DNA from: Zhengitettix transpicula
Lineage: Eukaryota; Arthropoda; Insecta; Orthoptera; Tetrigidae
Assembly (NCBI GenBank): GCA_037074705.1
Contig: CM073593.1
Coordinates: 103,811,738-103,875,737, forward strand
DNA: 64,000 nt
Direction: 5' to 3'
Position 1 is the stretch's first letter. Each line of letters opens with the position of its first letter. The position numbers and the translations under genes are program-made. A model generated the notes under the pieces. The model was given only the letters and a program-made list of their open reading frames with translations. It searched no databases and was not told where the DNA came from. Below are positions 46,881 to 59,670 of the stretch, one piece after another.

Positions 46881-48290
46881 ATAGGAGATGACGTTTGCAA
46901 GGTTAGGGAACGTCGCGATATAAATCAGATGGAGGGGTTAGTGGACTGGACTCACAAACAAGCAGCTTCCTCTTGTTTTGATGAAGGTGAAAATCCTCCT
47001 TAGAATGAGTATGGTTATGTCAGCAACCCCAGATAGGAGATGACGTTTGCAAGGTTGGGGAACATAGCGATATAAATCATATATAGGGGTTAGTGGACTC
47101 ACTAAGAAGCAGAGGCAGCTCTATCTCCTGTTTTTATGAAGGTGAAAATCCTCCACTAGAACGAGGATGATTATGTAAGCAACCCCAGATAGAAGATGAC
47201 GTTTGCAAGGTTGGGGAACGTAGGGATATAAATTAGATGGAGGGGTTAGTGGACTGGACTCACAAACAAGCAGCTTCCTCTTGTTTTGATGAAGGTGAAA
47301 ATCCTCCACTAGAATAAGACTGGTTATGTAAGCAACCCCAGATAGGAGATGACGTTTGCAAGGTTGGGGAACGTCGCTATATAAATCAGACAGAGGGGTT
47401 AGTGGACTGCATTCACGGAATAGCAGAGGCAGCTCTGCCTCCTGTTTTGATGAAAGTGAAAATCCTCCACTAGAAAGAGGATGGTTATGTAAGCAACCCC
47501 AGATAGGAGATGACGTTTGCAAGGTTGGGGAACGTCGCGATATAAATCAGATGGAGGGGTTAGTGGACTGGACTCACGAAGAAGCAAAGGCAGCTCTACC
47601 TCCTGTTTTTATGAAGGTGAAAATCCTCCACTAGAAAGAGGATGGTTGTGTAAGAAACCCCAGATAGGAGATGACGTTTGCAAGGTTGGGGAACGTCACG
47701 ATATAAAACAGATAGAGGGGTTAGTGGACCGTACTCACGAAGATGCAGAGAAAGCTCTGCCTCCTGTTTTGATGAAGGTGGAAATCCTCCACTAAGATGA
47801 GGATGGGTATGTAAGCATCCCCAGATAGGAGATGACGTTTGCAAGGTTGGGGAACATAGCGATATAAATCAGATAGAGGGGTTAGTGGACTGCACTTACG
47901 GAAAAGCGGCTGCCTCCTGTTTTGATGAAGGTGGAAATCCTTCACTATAATGTGGATGGTTATGTAAGAAACCCCAGATAGGAGATGACCTTTGCAAGGT
48001 TGGAGAACGTCACGATATAAAACAGATAGAGGGGTTAGTGGACTGTACTCACGAAGAAGTAGAGGCATTTCTACCTCCTGTTTTTATGAAGGTGAATATC
48101 CTCCAGTAGACTGAGGATGGTTATGTAAGCAATCCCAGATAGGAAATGACGTTTGCAAGATTGGGGAACGTCGCTATATAAATCAGATAGAGGGGTTAGT
48201 GGACTGGACTCACGAAGAAGCAGAGGCAGCTCTACCTCCTGTTTTGATGAAGGTGAAAATCCTCCAGTAGAATTAGGATTAAATTTGCTC
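46881..48290 (+). repeat. 152-161 bp minisatellite, nine units
   Basis: The GATGACGTTTGCAAGG anchor recurs at about 46887, 47039, 47195, 47348, 47509, 47670, 47831, 47984 and 48145. Unit lengths fall near 153 or 161 bp, the difference being a small block around CACGAAGAAGCAGAGGCAG. Translated frames on both strands give repeated peptides, but they shift between units, so it is treated as non-coding. Confidence 0.93.
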
Positions 48291-50525
48291 TTTTCCAAGT
48301 TTTACATTTACTTAACGACAGAGTAACCCCGTTCCTCACACGCACAACCACACACCAGCTTTAGCAACACGTGGGCGAGCCTTTCTTCGTAATTAATCCA
48401 GTAATCAGTTTCATTTGAAGTTGTGTGCCGGGATGAGCAGCGCTCAATACGCCATTATCATTAAGGTTAACGAACGTAATGGAAATAAACCTCGCACACT
48501 TGATTAGTTTTATTGACGTTCATAAGTCACGTGAACGAATATCACGATTAATTTTACATACAAAAGCGTCGATCGCTGTCGATTGAATTAACACCGTTAT
48601 TTGGCACTGTATATAAAACGTGAACACGCTTCACTATGTTCGCGGCCTGTTTAAATTCCGGTCCCGGAATTGGCAAAGGTCTGACTTTGTATTGCCAATT
48701 TAATAATATAATGATGGCAGTTCGAAAAGACGCGTCCTCTTTTTTTATCATTTTCGCCAGTTTTTTTTGCTATTAATTTACCCAATATAAATTAATATAT
48801 TGTAGTGACATAAATAATGACATTTGATTACAGAAGTCACGTCATTATTTTTTACCTCCATTTCTCATTACGTGTGCCAGTTAATTAATCTCTGTATTAA
48901 TGTAAATACTAGCATCAGCAATCCTCGATCTCTTTTACAAGAAACTGACATTATAAATTACGTTAAAAATATCTCAATACACACACTCACACACAAAATT
49001 GACATAATTCAATCCTAAATGGAGATGTGTCAATAAAACGAGGCTAGCAATTAAAATTAGTAAACCCAAAATAATTATTCTCTTTAAAATATCCACGATG
49101 GAAATGAAAAGCAAAAAAAACGGGGGAAGGAAAAATAACGAAATGAAGAACATCATATACAGGAAAATGGAGTAGATTTGGGACGCGGAAAATGAAAGAA
49201 AATTTACAAAGAAATAAATTACAGAATAAAAAAATATTTTTTACTGGAAAATAATTCTACTGTAAATGAAGACAAAAACAACCCAAAAACGGAGAATAAA
49301 CATGAAGGAAACGTGCGATAGAAGAGTGTGAAAAGATTCATAATGAATGAAAAGTAAAGATTACACAATTTTTTTGAAACGATCTACAAAAAAAACCTTT
49401 ATTTCATATTTAAAAATGTCAAGCTTTCAATCCTCAGATCATTGTCATCTATAATTAAGGAAAACCCATGAAAGAATAGAAATTTATTATTCATACCATT
49501 AGTCCATAGGTCGAGGAAGTAGGATCACTCAAAAATATAGGATTACAAGAAAATAATAAAATATTACAACTACAAAGTTTAGAAAACAAACATTGTACTT
49601 AACAAAAAAAAAATTAAAACTACGTTAAAGATGTCAATTTAACAGTAATAAGTAATTTTTTTTCAAAATCCACGACAAAATACGTAGCATATTTGTGTAG
49701 ACGACATTTCAAAAATGAAAATAAATGTAAGGATAAAAATAATGAGAAGAACGGGGATGAACAAAACAAAAGCTGAATAAATTTGAAATATGGGAGAAAA
49801 TGGGGTTCTCAAACGGAGTAGAAAGGCGAAAAAAACCAGTATAAATAATAATAATCGAGAAAAATGCTGAAATAAAAATAATTAACGGAACAATGAGTAA
49901 ATTATCGTCGCGAGTAGGAATATGGCACATTCAAGTAAAGGGGATGAATAGTTTCAGAAAAGTTGAAGAAAACGCTTACAAACTTTAATTCATTTTCAGG
50001 GGATTTAATACGGTTAAGGGGACTAACCCGAATGCACTTTATTGAATTTTAAAGTGTTAGGGGATGATGAGACATGAAGTACATTATTTTCGGCAATTAC
50101 CCCGTAATATGTTTACAGTTAGATGAAGCGATTTGAGAAAAAGGGGGAGAAAAATTGAGGACGACAACGAAAGCCTCACAAAAGACAGGCAGGCGCTGTG
50201 CAAAATAAAATTTAAAAATAAGTAGGAGAGGGGCACAGAAAATTATCTTCGCAACCCCTAGCCATTAAGAGGGGTGCCGCCCTTTTCCATTCTCTGCAGA
50301 TATCCTTCATCGTTTTCCTTCAGCAGCACGCCCGGCGTCAGATTTAGGCCTCTCGCTTGACTATGGATGTCGCTAGGGGGGAAAAAATCTTTCTATTTAT
50401 TAGTTACCGTAGGGGGGTTCAAAATTTAATTGTATTGTAAATGTTGGTTTGGGGGATTTTCGTACGCCCATAATTTAAATTATTTTCATCAATAAAATAA
50501 AAAAAAAATAGAACTGATTGAAAAT
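48291..50525. other. Unique sequence, no gene recognised
   Basis: The first 350 bp are GC-balanced with several ATTA/TAAT cores and no repeat, so could be conserved regulatory DNA; the rest is A-rich on the plus strand. No coding signal. Confidence 0.4.
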
Positions 50526-50535
50526 AATGAATAAG

Positions 50536-50983
50536 AACTCTCCGTTTTTGAACTAAGGTTACCACAAGCAGAAGCACCTCGGCCTGTTCTGAGAGGTGCA
50601 TGTTCCGGGGTCACAGACCTTGGGCATACAGTAAGAGTTGTCCGCTATTCCCATTGGAATAGTCGGCCAGCTGCCTCCTAAACTGGTCGAGGCTCGGAGA
50701 AGGGAATGCTGCGACCCCACAGCAAACTCCTCTCCCGCTATCGGAAGGGCGTGGGACAAGTACCCAATGCCCGACCTACCTGATACAGGTTTTTCTAGGG
50801 TTTTCCCTGCATTTCTTTAGGCGAATGCCGGGTAGGATCCTTAAAATATAGCCCGGGGTCCCTAGTTAACCCTTGGCTACCTTCCTCTACCCTTCCGCAT
50901 CCCCCCTTTCAAATCCCTTCCTATGCTATTAAAGGGCAGTTGCCCAACGTGGATTACCCTCATGTAGCCTGTTGCCCTAAAAA
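50536..50983 (+). mobile_element. R1 retroposon, 5'-truncated with 10-bp TSD
   Basis: Starts CTCTCCGTTTTTGAACTAAG and ends 'GTAGCCTGTTGCCCT' plus an A-tail. AATGAATAAG is duplicated at 50526-50535 and 50984-50993. The truncated start inside a TSD is the classic result of incomplete target-primed reverse transcription. Confidence 0.9.
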
Positions 50984-50995
50984 AATGAATAAGTA

Positions 50996-51480
50996 ATACA
51001 GCCAATACAGACAAAAAATGGGTACTATAAATACCACACAACGTTTCTGGGATCCTTGTCTCCTTGTTTTAACGTGCTAAGAAGAGCCTAGAACGACACA
51101 ACTGCACTTGTCAGTGGATAAAACTCAAAAGCGACGAAAACGGAACCACAACGGGAGTGCCGAGGGGTTAGCCTAACATTAAGGGAGCAACGGCAATGGG
51201 AAAACAGAAGGTTCGGCGTAATAATAAGGGATCATAGCAATTATTGAATTTCATGTATCATGTTAGTACATTAATAGCTGTGATGTTTGACTTAACGTGA
51301 AGCATCTCTGGAATTGTACCTGGCGGGGGGGCAACGACTAATATCTTAGCATTTTGCCAATCAAATGTATGTTTAGTACTGTTTATATGTTTGGATACTA
51401 CAGAATATTTTTATTAATGGAGTTTGAAAGTAATATAAACGTTGTGTGGTATTTGTCTGTATTGACTGTCTTTCTTATTC
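50996..51480 (-). pseudogene. R2: PLE-like remnant with inverted ends
   Basis: On the minus strand a short frame near 51327-51375 reads KHTFDWQNAKILVVA, resembling the C-terminal GIY-YIG endonuclease part of Penelope-like elements. After a shift it continues PEMLHVKSNITAINV, in the place of the EALEIK-like segment of that family. Ends: AATACAGACAAA...ATACCACACAACGTTTC near 51000-51045 and its inverse near 51437-51475. The end carries a decayed hammerhead-like core. The match is by memory of the family pattern, not by alignment. Confidence 0.45.
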
Positions 51481-51653
51481 ATTATTTTAATCAATACTTT
51501 AAAAATTCAGAGCAAATTGTCTTCAGCGATGGCTGGTTCTGTACCACTATCAGGGACTCACACAAAAAAAATTGAGAACGTTTCTTAATACATATTGAAT
51601 AAAATATAGTTTATTTATATAGTCTATTTTTGTAAAAAAATCCGTTTAAAGAA

Positions 51654-51690
51654 CAACGTTTCGGGACCCGTTTGCGACTTCTTCGGGCCG
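51654..51690 (-). ncRNA. Decayed hammerhead-like motif
   Basis: The minus strand reads CCCGAAGAAGTCGC, loop, GTCCCGAAACGTTGTT. CTGAAGA reads CCGAAGA and stem II is poor; GAAAC, stem III and T at the cleavage position are kept. Confidence 0.3.
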
Positions 51691-52849
51691 TGTATTAACT
51701 GAAAACGTGTAGTTAATAAATTTATTGGTCAATTTTTTTAAAAAAAAATATTATTCTATTATGATAGCTGCAATTCTAAGGTTGTGAAGAACGTGAGCGA
51801 CTCGTGGTGAATGTTTCAGGGTCATTACTTTCTGCACCACGCTAAGTGTTATATATTTTTGTTTGTTTGTTTTAACATTCGTGTCTCGTGGCTCAGAGAA
51901 ACACAGACAGTATTTGAGAAAACGAGTCGAGGAAACGGAAATAAAAGTGTGACTGTAGCAGCAGAAGAGGAAGAGGAGCGAGTGTGTTGTGTCTGGCCCG
52001 ATGCCCAACGCATCTCAATGTTGTGAAGCGCCTTGTCATTATAACGCTTCCCTCCATATTTAGGTCAAGTAGAAGAACTCGAGAATACTAAACACTTTGA
52101 ATTTCCGCGCTGGAGCTCTTGCCTCTGAATTTGTGGTCGTGCTTGTGAATTCAAATAAACAGGGCTCTGACGAAGGCGGAGGCCGGGGGGTGGGGGGTGG
52201 CAGCGGCGGCGGCGGTGGTGGTTGTGGTTTGTGCTGGGAGGAGAGACGAGGAAGGCGAGGGTTTTTGCCGGCGGATCGATGTGTGTGTGTGTGTGTGTGA
52301 GGGCGGAAGGGGCGGCGGGATGATGCAGATGCTGCTAATGAAGTGTGCTCCGGTAATCAGCTCGTGGGGGTGGCGCCCGGGGTTGGGGCGCGGGGTGGAG
52401 AGAGAGAGAGAGAGGGAGACCTGGCGCGTTGATGAACCGCCGCGCCGCGCCTGCTCTGGCGCCGCCGTCGAGGGGGAGGGAACGATTAAACAACGACGAA
52501 TAAAACAAATCGCCAAGGCGCACTTAATTGCGAGCCTCGACCCTGCTGGACGCTCTGGAACTGACCAGGGGCATTTCTTACGCGCTGGGTCTTAATAAAG
52601 GATAATTAATACTCCAGTGATACACGACCAGTACTTGACAACGCCCGTGAGCGTCGCGTCCAATCAACAACATTCCGACGTCACTGTGCTCAGGCTTGCA
52701 CTTCCTGCGAGTCGAGCTCCAAAACTTTTGTTTCTGCAGAAAATGTACAGTCCCCTCGCTGGTCTCTCCGGCCTTAACGTGGAGAGGGGGTTTGCGTGCT
52801 CTGATGAACTCCAGAGCCATGCCGGTGGTAACGTAGCTACTGGTAGGGC
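51691..52849. other. GC-rich unique island
   Basis: From about 52090 to 52600 the sequence is GC-rich with GGC/GGT tracts, a GT run (about 52280-52300) and a GA run (about 52398-52415). Frames up to 132 codons on both strands are low-complexity. It could be a regulatory island or UTR; no domain is recognised. Confidence 0.4.
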
Positions 52850-53110
52850 CTCCCTTGCCGGACAGGTCTTGAGCAAAAAGTCAGACAAAGAGAGGTACCC
52901 TGGCCCTCCCGGTTGGGGGTTGAGACGTGTGGCTGACAACCTCACACTCGTTCCATGTTAGGAAACCAATGATTGCCTCGGAAAAGCAGGATGGATCCAT
53001 AAAGCATGGTGGATAGAAGCGCGAGATACGAATAGATGGAAGGATATCATTAAGGAGGCTAAGGCTCACAAAGGGCTGGAACGCCGGTCAAGAAGAAGAA
53101 GAATATGTTC
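52850..53110 (+). pseudogene. Possible 3' end of a LINE ORF2
   Basis: One frame reads PGPPGWGLRRVADNLTLV, a stop, then GWIHKAWWIEARDTNRWKD and IIKEAKAHKGLERR, followed by an AGAAGAAGAAG tail. A 'DRxxWRxIIxEAKAHxGL'-like end is typical of non-LTR retrotransposon reverse transcriptase C-termini in animals. At least one in-frame stop. The identification rests on pattern memory only. Confidence 0.35.
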
Positions 53111-53130
53111 AGATAGTACACAAATATATC

Positions 53131-53162
<32 letters not shown>

Positions 53163-54179
53163 CATTGCGTCGCTGTTTTGTGGAACACGCGCTACTAACG
53201 TTTAGTCTCTAGCAGGAGCTCTAAGGGAGCGGAACAGTTGAGTCTCTTTTGAAAGACTCCATACTAGAAAGTTTTTAACATCCATTTTTTTTGTCTCGCA
53301 GTTTCAGAAAGGTGCTATATTTCTTTCTTGTGGAACTTTATTGCCTAGTAGAGAATTACGTCTGCCTCTGGTCACGTTTCCGTACCAACACCGTTACATT
53401 TCGGGTTAACCAGGAAATAAACCCCACGTGGAACTCGATCCTCGCCAGAGTGCGAGGATTTCACCGTGAGAGGACTCCAATTAGCGTCTTAATATCCTCT
53501 GCTGGAGGGTGGCGTTACACCTTAATTGTGTCGGGCGAGATGTGCGGGGGTGGACCGTGCCGTCGGTGGCTGTACCACTCAGAGGCAGTCACGTGAGTGA
53601 ACCCTGAGTGCACCCAGGCACGACAGAGGGGCGGATTTATGAGGCCGCTTCTCTCCTGCCTGCAACCCCCTCCGGAGACAACTCCGCCACCCACGCTTTG
53701 TCCTTCTTCCTTCCTTCCTTTCTGTGCCAGTATTTCACACGCAGTTTCCGACCCTCCCCCCACCCCCCCCCGGCCGTACTCCCAGAGTTCTTTTCTCTTA
53801 TTAACAGATAAATTCGCTCTACTCCTGCAGGCGAGTAGTGTTCTGCTTCCTCCCGCTGCTAGACACGAAATAAAAGATGTCCTCCATTAGCGTCACTCGC
53901 GAGCGGGCGGCCAGAGTCACGCAAATTGAGGCCGTACGTCAGGTAGTTTGTGTGCTGACATTTCCCGATAAACTGTCACGACACGCCACATGAAAACTGG
54001 CACGGACCAACAGCGAAGAAATGGTAATTACTTTAAATCAGTCCTCATCGAGGCATAAGTCCAAATATCGAACCTTGAGAAACTCCTAAACCTACCAGCT
54101 CAACACCTGAAATTTTATATTTAATGTATACTATTATGAATGTATAGTTTAAAAATTTTTAGGTCAATATTATTAATCA
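53111..54179. other. Unique sequence with (AT)n
   Basis: AT run at about 53126-53158. A small hairpin GAGTCT/AGACTC occurs near 53243-53262. The segment at 53290-53880 is GC-balanced with overlapping frames of about 100 codons without recognised domains. Confidence 0.4.
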
Positions 54180-54905
54180 CTAGCTGGGTGCCCGGCGTTG
54201 CCAGATATAGAAAATGTGTAATAGTAATTGTACTCATACAACATCGGTAGAAACACTATCAATCTCATTTACCCCTAAAAGTATTTATCCGTCTAAACTA
54301 TCGGCTGTTTTAGATTGAATGTTTCTACCCCCAACCCTATGCATGCTCCCCTGTCATTCCGAAAGGGGTTGAAATTTTACCAAAAAAACATAGGTAGAAA
54401 TACTATCAACCTAACCTAATAATTATTTATTCTACGCCCAAATATAGACCATTTAACATATTTGAAAAATTCCATCCCCGTCCACCGCCACTCCGGGCGG
54501 TTAAATGACCAATTAGATGTCTCAATTAAACTCCCTGACACCCGTTACCCTGTATTTGACTCCAATCTCGGTTGTATTCGCGTTATTTTCTCGTAACGCC
54601 CGTCCACCCCCACCCCTAACGGCGCTTCTTTCCCATTCTAAAGGGGTTGAAATTATACTCATATCACATCGGTTGAAACACTATCAACCTCTGTGATCCA
54701 TAAAAATATTGATCAGACTCAAATATCGTCTATTCTATCATGTTTGAATACTTTAACCCCTAAACCCCCAGCTCCTGAGAGGTGGTAGACGTGTCTCACC
54801 CCGACAGTGTTTGTTTCCTGGTTGCAAAAAACACGTGTACGAAATTTGGTGAAATTCGCTCCACCGGTGTAGATTTGGTATAAGGAACATACATACATAC
54901 ATAAA
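54180..54905 (+). mobile_element. R3 repeat, longest copy
   Basis: Starts CTAGCTGGGTGCCCGGCG and ends in an ACATACATACATACAT tail after TTTGGTATAAGGA. Internal blocks repeat (CAACCTC...ATTTATC twice, GGGGTTGAAATT twice). The start and simple-repeat tail suggest a retroposed or rolling-circle non-autonomous element; class unresolved. Confidence 0.65.
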
Positions 54906-55619
54906 AACACACTGTTTTATTTATTAGATTATTCCTAATTATTTTTCTATCCTTAACGATTTCCTTTTCTATTTTACAAATTTTGTTCTTGAAATTCCAA
55001 CAACATTGAGGAATGGACACCTTCTGTCTAGATCTCTATTTGTAAATTACTTTTCCGAAAATTTGACAGACTCTATACACTTCCGAACTATTGGTAAAGT
55101 TATTACAGTGGAAAGGATCATAACTTGTGCTCGTTACCTCGGCGCAAGGGGATGTTGTTCCAGCGTGTGTGTGTGTGTGTGTGGCTCGACTGCCCTTGAC
55201 CAAATATGCCAAAGTGCTTTATATCTGTTTGCCGTGACCACAAGCGAGTATCGCCGCTGTTGAACTGTGGACCAACATGTAGACCCACTACATAATTATG
55301 CTGCTGCTGCTTTGCTGCTCTATAATCTCCTTGTCACATTCGTCCCATTATTCCTAGGTATTTACGGTACGGTACGAATCCTGAATTTTTAAACAAGGGA
55401 AGTATTTATTTTTTTCCACCGCTTAGACTGAATTCGCACAAACACTTATTTACATTTTTTAATAAGCGACCGGAAGCTTACTTCAAAACTAAAAATTCGA
55501 GAAGACATTCCGCATCTCAGCTTCTCGATAAAGGTCCATGGAGCATGATAAAATAGTATTAAAGCCGAAAATGTAGTAACCTAACATTAAAATTAAAAAA
55601 TTTACGTCTAATTGAAAAA
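54906..55619. other. Unique sequence, no gene recognised
   Basis: GT run at about 55163-55182. Nothing else recognised. Confidence 0.45.
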
Positions 55620-56010
55620 TAATGAAAATGAAAGATAGCCAATTATATAAAAAAAAGTTATAATATAAATACCACACAACGTTGCTGGGACCCTTGTTTC
55701 TTTCGTCAGGTGCTAAGAAGAGCCTAGAGCGACACAACTGTACTTGTCAGTTGACAAAAACTCTACAGTGACGATAACGCAACACGACAACAGCAAAGCC
55801 GAAGGGGTAGCCTAACAATAAAGGAGTAAGGACAATGGGGAAACGTAATAATAAGGGATCATAGCAATTTTTGAGTTTCACAGTGGCTATTTGTACATTA
55901 ATACCTCTGATGTTTGATTTAATGTGAAGAATCTCTGGAATTTTACCTGGCAACGACTAAAATCTTAGCATTTTGCAAATCAAATGTATGTTTAGAATTG
56001 ATGATATATT
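55620..56010 (-). pseudogene. R2: PLE-like remnant
   Basis: Second copy of the 50996-51480 element. On the minus strand near 55958-56008 a frame reads NSKHTFDLQNAKILVVAR and, after a shift, IPEILHIKSNIRGINVQ and NCYDPLLLRFP. It continues into the terminal segment with LAPDERNKG at about 55700 (overlapping the hammerhead-like core: CTGACGA ... GCAAC instead of GAAAC). Decayed by stops and shifts. Confidence 0.45.
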
Positions 56011-57960
56011 TGGAGACTAACATATTATTTATGATTGGGAAGTTTGATATTAGTTATTCCTGTTACACAGGACAAGCAAAACGTTCCTTTAATACATCAA
56101 CTACACAGAATACCACAACCGAGTTTATATTTTTGCTTCCTTATTATCGTTCATTCATCTCAGAGGTTTACGTTTCAACTGTATACATATATATTTTGAG
56201 ATGGTCTGAGCAATTTTCTTTTCAGCCAAGACGCTTTATTTCGCTGTCGCTGTCTAGTTTGATCTTTAACTTTTCCCCGTCAGCTGACTGTGACAAACAC
56301 GATCACGTTCGCTGTCCAACACATATAATTCGTATTCATCAAATATTATCAATAATCTCCCCCCCCCCCAACCCCAGTCCACCTCCTCTTCGATACATTC
56401 AAAATTAATCGCCGTAGCTTAATATTAAACACACCAATAGCTGAGGAATAAATTAAAATCGAAAAGCACTGATCGTGTGTGTGTGTGTGTGTGTGTTTTG
56501 TGGGATTAGCTCTCAGATTTGTGTTGTCATTTCATTGTAATAATGCAGTTCAATCAAATATAGGGCGCAAAAAAAAATAATAATATGACCCAATGGGCCG
56601 GATTTATAAAACACTCTCACTGTCCCTGTGTGCGTGTGCATGTGTGTGTGTGTGAGTCTCCATAATGACACAATCAGGTAAAATTATATTATGTATCGTG
56701 TTTTACACGGTGTAGAGTAGAGAGGGGTTGGTGTTGGGGTGTGTGTGTGTGTGTGTGGAGGGAATACTAAAACGCTACTTTTCAAAGCAATTGTGTGGGC
56801 GTACCAAAATAGTTGGCCAAAAAAAGGTTACATTTCCTTATTAGGAGACAGCGCGTGGTCCATCATCTTGGAAGCTAAAGTGAGACTCTTCATGTGTATC
56901 ATGTGAATTATTTTATTCCATTAGTCCGCGTATGAGGAAATGAATACGTTATTACATAAGTAAAAGTATATAGGAATAATAACAAAAAAAATTAATTCTG
57001 TAACTATACTAACGTTTTGTTCGCCCCATGTACCAAGAACTTACAATTTATTGTAAACTAGACAAATGTTTACTTCGGGTGTCCAGTGGGGCCTTGTGGC
57101 TTTTAATCGTAATTAATTTATATTATATATTTATTATTAATTAATTTATATTATCACTTATTCTATCTGTATTTTGATTCTTTATTACTATTAATTGTCA
57201 ATCAGACGTAAAGTTTTCATATCAATATGAAACAGATTTTTATTAATTACATTACAGTAATTTCCACTTTAATTTTTGGTTTTTTATCACACTTTTAAAT
57301 CCACGAACACTTGTTACAAGAGACAGAATGGTACAGAATAAGGAACATGAGGACGGAACAAGAATGAACGTAAAGAAACTTGAATATCACCGTAGTTCGA
57401 CGGATTATTTACTCCTTTTAGTATCCAAATTTTTTATTTACGACCCCCCCATTTCCATTCCGTCTCTCCTCGCAATTTTACACACACACACATGCGGAAT
57501 ATTCACATTTCGTTCGCTCAACGCTTGTTGTCTCTCTGCACGTAAACAATTCTATTAAACGCTTAATTTATTTTAAACCACTACTTGATTGTGAGCAGGA
57601 TTGGATGGACACCTCATTTATCTTTCCTCCACCAAATCAGCCCCCAAAATACCAACGGAACAATGGCGCGAGTAGTTACTTTATTTATTCCCCTTCCCCC
57701 ACCCCACCCCACCCCACCCCACCCCCAACGCGCACCAACACCCCCGGATCCAAAAATATTTATAACGTTCTAATTACCGAAATTTCGTTTTAAAATCCAG
57801 TCTCTCTAAAGAACGCCATCTATCAGGTCGCCCATCAGTCCCTAGGGTTGGCGTAATTTTTTTAATGTATCTATTGGTTCCGTGTGAGGGGGTTGGGGGT
57901 TGGAAATTGCATATTATTTTCCCCTCACACCATGTATTGACTCACTTTTCGTTACATCAC
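56011..57960. other. Unique sequence with GT runs and a CCCCA run
   Basis: GT runs at about 56476-56496, 56640-56652 and 56740-56757; CCCCA pentanucleotide tract at about 57695-57727. No gene recognised. Confidence 0.5.
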
Positions 57961-57966
57961 AAATAC

Positions 57967-57967
57967 A

Positions 57968-58057
<90 letters not shown>
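57967..58057. repeat. (AC)n-(AG)n microsatellite
   Basis: AC run to about 57985, then about 70 bp of uninterrupted AG, purine on the plus strand. Confidence 0.95.
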
Positions 58058-58058
<1 letters not shown>

Positions 58059-59670
58059 CGAGAAATATTATCAGCGTAACTATGGAATTATTTTATTTTT
58101 TTTATTCCCAAAATAAATACATCATTTTATATTGTCCGTCCCTGTCACCAAAAACACACCCCTTCCCCACACCCCACCCCACCCCCTAAACCTTTCTCTG
58201 AAATTCACAAATATTATCCTGCAAGTGTTGTAACATTTGTCATGAAAATTGCACAGTTGCCAGAAAATCTCTCTCCGCCCCCGTCCCCCGAACCCCCCAC
58301 TCACAACCCTCTCGATTTGTACGCGTAACTCTGCAACAGCCAGTGTATTTCTCTCTCTTTCTGGTCCATCAGCATCCACTCAATCTGCGACCAATCAGCA
58401 GAAAACAACAAACGTAACCCAATGCGCTGGTTTTGGGAGGGGATGGGGGTGGAGTGGGGTTAAAAAAAGCCAGAAACAAACATTGCCCCCCCCCCCCCGC
58501 GCGCTGCCCCGGTATCGCAACAGCATTAATAAGTCACTATGGAAGACGAAATTAACTTTGTTAATTAAGTAATTACTAGCAAATAACTGCAGGCTACGAA
58601 TGCAATTTATGCAAAAAAAACATAATTTTTTTTTATTTGGTTGAACAAAGCAAAAAAAAAATTGCTGTCAAATAATTACATACCGGAGGCCGTTTACCGC
58701 GGGAGCGTTCGCGTAAAAATCACAGTTTGTTCCTCACCCCCCCCCCCTCTCCATCCCCAGGAGAAAAAAAATTGGGGAAAATGGGTTAAAAAAAACAAGG
58801 CAGCAACAACAACAACTAACAGGGTTGGGTGGGTAGGGGGGGGGGGTATGGGGGAGGGGACTAAAAAAAAGGCGGCCTAATTTATTTGTGAGTCGCCAAA
58901 GGGCAGATGCAGAAAACATCTGTAGCGCCCAAACCAACAAAACTAATAAGGCAGCTATTTAAAATATGCCGCCGGCGGACTCGTCGGTCTGAATTTTAAA
59001 TTTGTTTTCTGAATTAATGATATTGTGATGGAATGAAGCAGCAGGCGTATCGCATTATCTTTACATGGTTGGCTCTGGTTTTAACTAAAGGGCCCGGTGC
59101 CGTGGCCTGCGTTATTACCGGCGAATGAAATTTTAATTCGTTTGAAGTAGCGGCGAATCACGGTTCAAAAAATAGATAGCGGGAGGAGAGAGAGAGAGAG
59201 AGAGAAGAGTTGAGGTGGTTTGGGAGAGGGTGGGGTGTAAAAAAAAATTGGGGGGAGAGCGACAAAGCATGCGAGGAATGCTGGACCAGAGCGAGCGCTT
59301 GCTGGTGAAAAAAGGGGAGGGGTGAAAAAAAATGGACCACGCCAAAAGTGCAAATTATCTGAGCAGGAAGCCCCGAAGTGTGTCTGTCGGAAAAAGCTTT
59401 AAATTTTAAAAACGTGCAGGCTTGTAAATCAGGTCGCTTGATTGTCCGTCCAGGAGCCACTTTACCATCTGCTTCTTAAATCTTTTGCCACTGTCCGTGG
59501 ACGGGGGTCGAAAATAAGATTTAATAAATCCTTCTGATACGTGCAGACACAGTGGCACAAGCATAAAACCCCACCCCCCCGTTTTAATATTTAATTCAAC
59601 CTGACAATTTACCTTTGAGAAATAAATAAACGATACAGCCAATATTTCAGAAAAAAATATTAAGTAACTT
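58058..59670. other. Unique sequence with a candidate conserved island
   Basis: C-rich and G-rich homopolymer tracts at 58150-58190, 58487-58500, 58736-58750 and 58836-58860. The stretch at about 58960-59170 is non-repetitive, balanced in composition and rich in ATTA/AATTC-type cores, unlike its surroundings, so may be regulatory. Frames here are low-complexity. Confidence 0.35.

Noticed and set aside
47121..47522. Repetitive peptide of 133 codons on the minus strand
   Set aside because: It is the translation of the 152-161 bp minisatellite; the frame is lost between units of 161 bp.
46881..48290. CRISPR array
   Set aside because: Units are about 160 bp with no short repeat/spacer alternation, and the sequence is eukaryotic.
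55998..56408. Plus-strand SCYTGQAKRSFNTST resembling a GIY-YIG start
   Set aside because: It lies on the opposite strand from the R2 remnant beside it and no further domain residues follow, so it is likely coincidence.
57695..57727. Telomere-like repeat (CCCCA)n
   Set aside because: Not an arthropod telomere repeat (TTAGG type); a short simple repeat only, although the complementary strand could form a G-quadruplex.
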